Part shown: positions 58,978 to 64,000 of the stretch, piece by piece
Position numbering within the stretch: the stretch's first letter is position 1
Layout: each line of letters begins with the position of its first letter
Assembly (NCBI RefSeq): GCF_030518795.1
Contig: NZ_CP130427.1
Location: forward strand, 2,728,001-2,792,000
Direction: 5' to 3'
DNA from: Micromonospora sp. NBRC 110009
GTDB lineage: Bacteria > Actinomycetota > Actinomycetes > Mycobacteriales > Micromonosporaceae
DNA length: 64,000 nucleotides
Position numbers and translations under genes: made by a program
The notes under the pieces: generated by a model
Seen by the model: the letters and a program-made list of their open reading frames with translations, nothing else
Told to the model about the DNA's origin: nothing
Databases searched by the model: none

Positions 58978-59982
58978 TTGACGGCTGTCCTGGAGATCGA
59001 GGGTCTCCGTAAGACGTACCGGAGCCGGAAACGCGGGACACGCCACGCGCTCGACGGCTTCGACATGCGGGTCGAGGCCGGGCAGGTGCACGGCTTCCTC
59101 GGCCCGAACGGCTCGGGCAAGACCACCACGCTGCGGACGCTGCTCGGCCTGATCCGGCCCAACGGCGGGCGGATGGCCATCCTGGGCCAGGAGCTGCCGC
59201 AGGCGCTGCCGGCGGTCGCCGGTCAGGTCGGTGCCATCGTGGAGAGCCCGCAGTTCTTCCCGCACTTCTCCGCCCGCGACACCCTCGGCCTGCTCGCGCA
59301 GGCCGGCGAGCTGCCCCGGCAGCGGGTCGACGAGGTGCTGGAGCTGGTCGGGCTGCGCGACCGGGCCGGTGAGCGGGTGAAGACCTACTCGCTCGGCATG
59401 AAGCAGCGGCTCGCCGTCGCCTCCGCGCTGCTGAAGAACCCGAAGCTGCTGATCCTGGACGAGCCCGCCAACGGCCTCGACCCGGGCGGCATCCGGGAGA
59501 TGCGGACGCTGATGCGGGACCTGGCCGCCGCCGGAATGACCGTGGTGCTGTCCAGCCACATCCTCGGCGAGATCCAGCTCATCTGCGACGAGGTCACCAT
59601 CATCTCGCTCGGCCGGCGGGTCGCCTTCGGGCCGGTCGAGCAGGTGCTCGCCGCGCACTCGCAGGGCGCGGTCCGGGTCCGCCTGGAGGCGGCCACCGAC
59701 CTGCCCCACGCCGCCGACGTCCTGACCCGGGCCGGGATCCGGGTCGCCGCCGAGCCGGACCACCTGATGCTCTCCGGGGTGGACAAGCCGGCCACGGTCA
59801 GCCGACTCCTCGCCGAGCAGGGCCTCTACGTCAGCGAGCTGACGCCGGTCGCCGTCGACCTGGAGAGCGTCTTCCTCGAACTGACCGCCACCGCGCCGGT
59901 TCCCGGGCAGCACCGGCAGGTCGACCAGTCCGCGAAGGTCGGTGAGCCGGGCAACGGCACCGGAGGAGGTTGGGGCGCATGA
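58978..59982 (+). CDS. ABC transporter ATP-binding protein
   Basis: The 334-residue ATPase (DrrA/CcmA-like) has Walker A GFLGPNGSGKTTTLRTLLG, signature YSLGMKQRLAVASALL, Walker B KLLILDEPANGLDP and H-loop VVLSSHILGEI. A C-terminal accessory domain of about 90 residues follows. With the next gene it forms a two-component exporter. The start is probably TTG at 58978, preceded by GGGGGAGG with five-nt spacing; an upstream ATG at 58939 lies within the palindrome region and is unlikely. Confidence 0.9.
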   Translation: MTAVLEIEGLRKTYRSRKRGTRHALDGFDMRVEAGQVHGFLGPNGSGKTTTLRTLLGLIRPNGGRMAILGQELPQALPAVAGQVGAIVESPQFFPHFSARDTLGLLAQAGELPRQRVDEVLELVGLRDRAGERVKTYSLGMKQRLAVASALLKNPKLLILDEPANGLDPGGIREMRTLMRDLAAAGMTVVLSSHILGEIQLICDEVTIISLGRRVAFGPVEQVLAAHSQGAVRVRLEAATDLPHAADVLTRAGIRVAAEPDHLMLSGVDKPATVSRLLAEQGLYVSELTPVAVDLESVFLELTATAPVPGQHRQVDQSAKVGEPGNGTGGGWGA

Positions 59983-60995
59983 GCTTGTACGTCACCGAGC
60001 TGCGCCGGCTGGCCAAGCGCCGGCTCACCCGGCTGCTGCTGGTCCTGCTGGTGCTCGGGCTGGCCGGGGTGGCCACCGCGTTCAGCCTCTCCAGTCACAA
60101 GCTGTCGACGGAGGCCGTCGCGGCGGCGCAGGCGGAGTCCGACGCCCAGTACCGCCAGGCGGTGGAGGACTGGAAGCGGACCGTGGCCGAGTGCGACGCC
60201 GCCCAGGCCCGCGGCGATCACGGCCTCGAGGACCGGTACGGACCGAACTGCGGCCGGGACTGGCAGCCGCAGCCGGAGATGTTCGATCCGAAGTGGAACC
60301 TGCCCTACCAGTTCGACTTCCGGGGCGAGTTCCCGATGTTCATCGCCGTCTTCGCCGGCGCGCTGGCGCTCTTCGCGTTCATCGTCGGCGCCTCCTTCGT
60401 CGGGGCGGAATGGAGCACCGGCGGCATGATGAACCTGCTGCTCTGGCGGCCCAAACGGCTCGCCGTGCTGGGCACCAAGCTGGCCGCGCTGCTCACCACC
60501 CTGCTCGGGGCGAGCCTGGTGCTCGGCGCGTTCTGGACCCTGGCCTTCTGGCTCGTCGGCAGCTACCGGGGGACCACCGCCAAGGTGACCGCCGGGGTGT
60601 GGCGGTCGTTCGGCCTCGACGGTCTGCGGGCGGTCGGCATCATCCTGGCCGTCGGGGCGGTCGCCTTCGCGCTCGCCTCGCTCGGCCGGCACACCGCGAT
60701 GGCGCTGGGCGCCGCCGTGGCGGTCTTCGCGATCAGCGAGATCGGCATCCGGATCGCGGTCGGCGTGCTCTCCGTCCCGTTCGGCGAGAAGTACGTCCTC
60801 TCCACGTACGCCCAGGCGTGGTTCATGAAGAAGGTGCAGCTGCTCGACTATCAGTCGTGCCAGTTCACGAAGGGCCAGTGTGAGCCGGCCGAGCTGCTGC
60901 TCACCTGGCAGGATTCCGCGCTGGTGCTCGGTCTGGGGGGTGCGCTGGTGCTGGTCGCGGCCTTCTGGGCGATGCGCCGGCGGGACATCGCCTGA
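59979..60995 (+). CDS. ABC transporter permease
   Basis: The 338-residue ABC-2-like permease has about six helices: an N-terminal anchor (LLLVLLVLGLAGVATAF), a long extracytoplasmic loop (about residues 40-110, with cysteines), then FIAVFAGALALFAFIVGASF, GAEWSTGGMMNLLLWRPKRL (typical permease cytoplasmic motif) and further helices to LGLGGALVLVAAFWAM. The start overlaps the ATPase stop (ATGA), so they are coupled. Substrate unknown. Confidence 0.9.
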   Translation: MSLYVTELRRLAKRRLTRLLLVLLVLGLAGVATAFSLSSHKLSTEAVAAAQAESDAQYRQAVEDWKRTVAECDAAQARGDHGLEDRYGPNCGRDWQPQPEMFDPKWNLPYQFDFRGEFPMFIAVFAGALALFAFIVGASFVGAEWSTGGMMNLLLWRPKRLAVLGTKLAALLTTLLGASLVLGAFWTLAFWLVGSYRGTTAKVTAGVWRSFGLDGLRAVGIILAVGAVAFALASLGRHTAMALGAAVAVFAISEIGIRIAVGVLSVPFGEKYVLSTYAQAWFMKKVQLLDYQSCQFTKGQCEPAELLLTWQDSALVLGLGGALVLVAAFWAMRRRDIA

Positions 60996-61129
60996 CCGTC
61001 CGGCGCGGTCGCCCGCGCCACCGACCGGTCCGGACACGCGTCCGATGCGGCCGGGGCGGACCCTGGTTACGCTGGGGTCCCCCCGGCCGGTTGTTTCCGC
61101 GCCGGTCGTCCGCCCTCCCGAGGAGCGCC

Positions 61130-61543
61130 ATGCCCGCCGACGCCTCCGCGGCCGCCACCGACCGCCCCGAGCCGTCCGGGCCCGCCGAGACCACCCGTCG
61201 GGAGTCCGGCGTCACGGTCCCCCCGCCCCGGTCGGCTCCCGCCGTCGAGGCCGCTCCCGGTCCGCTCGGGACGGTCGACGAAGCCGCCGCGCCTGCCGAG
61301 GACGGCGGGCCGGGTGAGCTGACCGAACGGGACCGGGGGATCCTCGCCTTCGAGCAGCAGTGGTGGAAGCACGCCGGCGCCAAGGAGCAGGCGATCCGGG
61401 ACACCTTCGGGCTCTCCGCGACCCGCTACTACCAGCTGCTCAACGCGCTGCTCGACCACCCGGCCGCGCTGGCCGCCGAGCCGGTGCTGATCGGCCGGCT
61501 GCGCCGGCTGCGCTCGTCCCGGGCCCGCAACCGCCGACGTTGA
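61130..61543 (+). CDS. DUF3263 domain protein
   Basis: The 137-residue protein has a disordered Pro/Ala-rich N-terminal half and a C-terminal DUF3263 domain: LTERDRGILAFEQQWWKHAG, then FGLSATRYYQLLNALLDHP, which has the form of a helix-turn-helix. The family is actinobacterial and probably binds DNA. The ATG at 61130 has GAGGAGC upstream. Confidence 0.9.
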   Translation: MPADASAAATDRPEPSGPAETTRRESGVTVPPPRSAPAVEAAPGPLGTVDEAAAPAEDGGPGELTERDRGILAFEQQWWKHAGAKEQAIRDTFGLSATRYYQLLNALLDHPAALAAEPVLIGRLRRLRSSRARNRRR

Positions 61544-61692
61544 GCCGTCTCATTTCTCCTGCGCCGCCTGTTCCAGGCGCTACCGTGCACGCTCGGACCG
61601 TTTCGCGACGTTGCCGCTGACCGCTGGTTCCGGCCGGCGGCGGCATGGCGTCCGCCCGTCCGGGTAGGCGGGCGGCGACGGAGGGAGCACGC

Positions 61693-62595
61693 ATGGGGGC
61701 ACCAGATCGCCGGTACCCGACCGGGAGCGTGCCGGCGCGACCGGTCGGGACGGCGCCGTTGATGCGGGTACGCTCCGCCTCCGACCCGGCGCCCGGCCGC
61801 CTCGAGAACGAGGACGTGGTCTTCCGCTTCGGCCCGCTGGTCGGCGTCCTCGACGGGGCCACCGTGCCGGACGGCTACGACACCGGCTGCGTGCACGGGC
61901 CGGCCTGGTACGTCCGACACCTGGCCGCCCGGATCGGCCTGGCCATCGCGGCCCGGCCGGCGGCGACGCTGATGAGCAGCCTCGCTGCCGCGATCCTGGC
62001 CGTCCGGGCCGACCACGGCGACGTGTGCGACCTGGACCATCCGGGCACCCCGTCGTCCACCGTCTGCCTGCTCCGGGAGGGCGGCGACCAGGCCGACTAC
62101 CTGGTGCTCTGTGACAGTCCGCTGGTGCTGGACACCGGCAGCGAGGTGACCGTCGTCGCCGACGAACGGCTGGCCGCCGCCACGGCGGACCTGCGCCGGA
62201 CCGCCGACACGCTGCCCGGCGACGGCGCCGACGCGGCGACCCGGTTCCACCGGTCGGTGACCGTGCAGCGGGCGCGGATGAACCGGACGCACGGTTACTG
62301 GGCCGCCGCCGCGGACCCGGACGCCGCGTACCACGCGGTGACCGGGACGGTGCCGCTGCGCGGTCCCGGAGCGCTGCGCCGTGCGGCGCTGCTCACCGAC
62401 GGCGCGTCCTGCGCGGTGGAGGAGTTCGGCCTCTTCGACTGGTCGGGGCTGCTGGACGTGGCGACCGCGGAGGGGCCGGAGGGGCTGATCGGCCGGGTCC
62501 GGGCCGCCGAGCGGGACCATCCGGACCGGCTGCGCCGGCACAAGCGGACGGACGACGCCTCGGTGTCGCTGTGCGAGTTCGACGCTGCGGAGTGA
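61693..62595 (+). CDS. PP2C-like serine/threonine phosphatase
   Basis: The 300-residue protein has weak but recognisable PP2C motifs: ENEDVVFRFGPLVGVLDGAT (first metal-binding Asp and DG), HPGTPSSTVCLL, ALLTDGAS (DG of the middle motif) and HKRTDDASVSL (DD near the C-terminus). The family removes phosphate from proteins and counters Ser/Thr kinases. The ATG at 61693 has GGAGGGAG upstream; an earlier ATG at 61645 lacks this. Confidence 0.8.
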   Translation: MGAPDRRYPTGSVPARPVGTAPLMRVRSASDPAPGRLENEDVVFRFGPLVGVLDGATVPDGYDTGCVHGPAWYVRHLAARIGLAIAARPAATLMSSLAAAILAVRADHGDVCDLDHPGTPSSTVCLLREGGDQADYLVLCDSPLVLDTGSEVTVVADERLAAATADLRRTADTLPGDGADAATRFHRSVTVQRARMNRTHGYWAAAADPDAAYHAVTGTVPLRGPGALRRAALLTDGASCAVEEFGLFDWSGLLDVATAEGPEGLIGRVRAAERDHPDRLRRHKRTDDASVSLCEFDAAE

Positions 62596-62744
62596 GCACG
62601 TTCACCGAAGAACGGCCGGTCGGCTGACAACTGAGCGTGAGGTGGAACACCCGGGGGGTACGACCGGACGGCACCCTCCGCCGGACCGGCAGTCCCCGGG
62701 CAAAGGGGTGGACTTGGGCCGGTAGGGGCGGCAGACTGCGGCTC

Positions 62745-63254
62745 GTGAAGGGTGCGGTACGACTGGAGCCGGTGGACGAGCGGAACCTGGAGCCGTTGCT
62801 CTCCGTAGCGGCCGCCGAGGCCGAGCCCGAGGACGTCATGCCCCCGGTGGAGGCCCCGGCCGGGTGGTCGCTCGCCCGTCGGGACGCGTTCCGCGAGTTC
62901 CACCGGGCGAGCTTCGGCGGGCTGGACGGCCCGACCCGCACCCGGATGTACGCGATCGTCGCCGGCGGCGAGGTGGTCGGCATGGTCCGGATGACCCGCT
63001 GCGCCGAGCCGGGGACCGTGGAGACGGGGATGTGGCTGGGGCGTTCGGCCCGGGGCCAGGGCCTCGGCGCGGCCGCCCTGCGCGAGTTGCTGAACGCGGC
63101 CGCGGCGGCCGGGATGCGAACCGTGGTGGCCGAGACGACCCCGGACAATCCGGGGGCAATTTCCGTTCTCAAGAAATGCGGCGCAGAATTGCGTGAAGAG
63201 GGCGGAAAATTGCGCGCGAAAATGTGCCTCGATTCCGCATTGCCGGCTCGCTGA
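62745..63254 (+). CDS. GNAT N-acetyltransferase
   Basis: The 169-residue protein has GNAT motif A in MWLGRSARGQGLGAAALREL and motif B in NPGAISVLKKCGAELREEG. Substrate unknown. Codon usage shifts in the last 35 codons: wobble positions become A/T-rich (for example in GGKLRAKMCLDSALPA), unlike the rest of the gene. The GTG at 62745 gives the best domain boundary. Confidence 0.88.
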   Translation: MKGAVRLEPVDERNLEPLLSVAAAEAEPEDVMPPVEAPAGWSLARRDAFREFHRASFGGLDGPTRTRMYAIVAGGEVVGMVRMTRCAEPGTVETGMWLGRSARGQGLGAAALRELLNAAAAAGMRTVVAETTPDNPGAISVLKKCGAELREEGGKLRAKMCLDSALPAR

Positions 63255-63542
63255 CGTTCTTTGCTTGCCTTCGGGTAACTATCTCCTTTTCGCTGCTCAA
63301 GACGGCTTGTCTGACCGCTTTGCGAAGTATTGTCCTCCTCCGTGCCGCCTATCCGACTGCGCTGTGACGTACCCGCCGGAATAGGGCTGGAAAGGTTTTG
63401 CGATCGGGGCCCCGGGTACTGCCCGCCGGGTCCGCTGATTCGGGACGCCGGTCGCAGGCCCTATCCGCTGATCCCCGGTAGCTGATCCGGGCCTGCTCCA
63501 CGCACGAGGTGTTTGCTTCCGCCGGGGAGCGAAGGAGAACAG
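63255..63542. other. A/T-richer intergenic region
   Basis: This 288-bp region is noticeably less GC-rich than its surroundings, at least to about 63400. It holds TTCGGGTAACTATC (63271-63284), which could belong to a stress-sigma-type promoter (GGGTAA), and GAAGGAGA just before the next gene. No coding sequence is supported. Confidence 0.4.
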
Positions 63543-63992
63543 ATGAAGAGCGGAGCTCGGATCGCCCTGGCGGTCGGTTTCGGCTATGTCGTCGGCCGCC
63601 GCAGGAAGTTGCGTACCGCCCTGACCCTGGCCGCCGCCGTGGCCGCGGGACGGGCCAGCAAGAACCCCGGCGGCCTGCTGAAGTACGGCACGGACCTGCT
63701 GACGTCCCCCCACTTGGGCAGCCTGACCAGGTTGGGCGGACCGCTCGCCACGGCGGGCAAGGCGGCGGCCAGCGCGGCCGCCGGCGGTGGCATCGACGCG
63801 CTGAGTGGCAAGCTGCGCGACAGCGCCGACGCCCTGCGCCGGAAGTCCGCCGGACGGACCGGCGAGCGGCCGGAGTCGGCGGAGCGCTCCGTTCCGGACG
63901 AGGAGCCCGAGCTCGACGAGCAGCCGGAGGCGTGGGAGGACGAGGACCGGGCCGGGCGCCCGGTCGCCGCGCGCCGACAGCGGGGGCGGTGA
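63543..63992 (+). CDS. Small conserved protein, basic/Gly-Ala-rich, unknown function
   Basis: The 149-residue protein starts with a glycine-rich hydrophobic segment (MKSGARIALAVGFGYVVGRR), then KLRTALTLAAAVAAGRASKN, and ends in an acidic tail (SVPDEEPELDEQPEAWEDED). Similar small proteins precede SRPBCC-type genes in actinobacterial gas-vesicle loci, but no gvp gene is within the window, so I leave the function open. The ATG at 63543 has AAGGAGA upstream. Confidence 0.72.
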   Translation: MKSGARIALAVGFGYVVGRRRKLRTALTLAAAVAAGRASKNPGGLLKYGTDLLTSPHLGSLTRLGGPLATAGKAAASAAAGGGIDALSGKLRDSADALRRKSAGRTGERPESAERSVPDEEPELDEQPEAWEDEDRAGRPVAARRQRGR

Positions 63993-63994
63993 CC

Positions 63995-64000
63995 ATGGCG
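63995..64000 (+). CDS. Start of the next gene (two codons only)
   Basis: ATGGCG lies two bases after the preceding stop codon and runs off the window. It probably continues the operon; nothing more can be said. Confidence 0.35.

Noticed and set aside
63543..63992. Gas-vesicle cluster
   Set aside because: The small protein resembles genes found near gvp operons, but no gvp gene is in the window, so the claim cannot be supported here.

Overview
This 64 kb window is very GC-rich actinobacterial chromosome. The base composition, frequent GTG starts, many apparently leaderless genes, and the DUF397, DUF3263, DUF4032 and DUF2510 proteins together with a large SARP-type regulator point to Micromonosporaceae (Micromonospora or a close relative). 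That assignment is inferred from content; no ribosomal RNA gene is present to confirm it.

Left part (1-26.3 kb), core metabolism. The outstanding block is a nearly complete tyrosine degradation route: an aromatic aminotransferase (pat-like), hppD, hmgA and fahA, plus an Lrp/AsnC regulator divergent from hppD. No recognisable maleylacetoacetate isomerase is present, and a conserved protein of unknown function sits between hmgA and fahA. The end product fumarate links to two unrelated fumarases, class I at 13-14.7 kb and class II at 18-19.4 kb, which flank a 1002-residue AfsR/SARP-type regulator. Further genes encode two membrane-anchored beta-propeller proteins, two RDD membrane proteins, a CGNR zinc-finger regulator, an EamA transporter, an IclR regulator, cysS-rlmB and an MsiK-like sugar ABC ATPase.

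Middle part (26.6-33.1 kb), an integrated and decaying mobile element. It is inserted at a tRNA-Thr(TGT) gene and bounded by a 69-bp perfect direct repeat, the 3' part of the tRNA. It carries integrase remnants, a PadR regulator with a membrane protein, an intact SigE-family sigma factor with a membrane partner, and a second sigma/partner locus collapsed by deletion and frameshift. The right boundary also holds a second, diverged integrase 3' end, which suggests more than one integration at this tRNA.

Right part (33-64 kb), mixed accessory and housekeeping genes. These include a frameshifted membrane protein ending in a lipoyl domain; an ECF41-type sigma factor divergent from an AhpD-like gene with a matching promoter, followed by an AraC-type regulator; a lone asparagine-synthase-like enzyme; a secreted M4 metallopeptidase; an HNH endonuclease behind an attenuator-like leader; a CrtU-like flavoprotein; a two-TM/RCK channel-like protein without the usual selectivity filter; a RelE-like toxin-antitoxin pair; an amino-sugar operon (SIS isomerase, ROK kinase, NagA) divergent from a DeoR regulator; an ABC exporter preceded by two palindromes; and a PP2C-like phosphatase.

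At least nine genes begin 12-14 nt after a TANNNT-like -10 hexamer with no usable Shine-Dalgarno sequence, so leaderless transcription looks common here.
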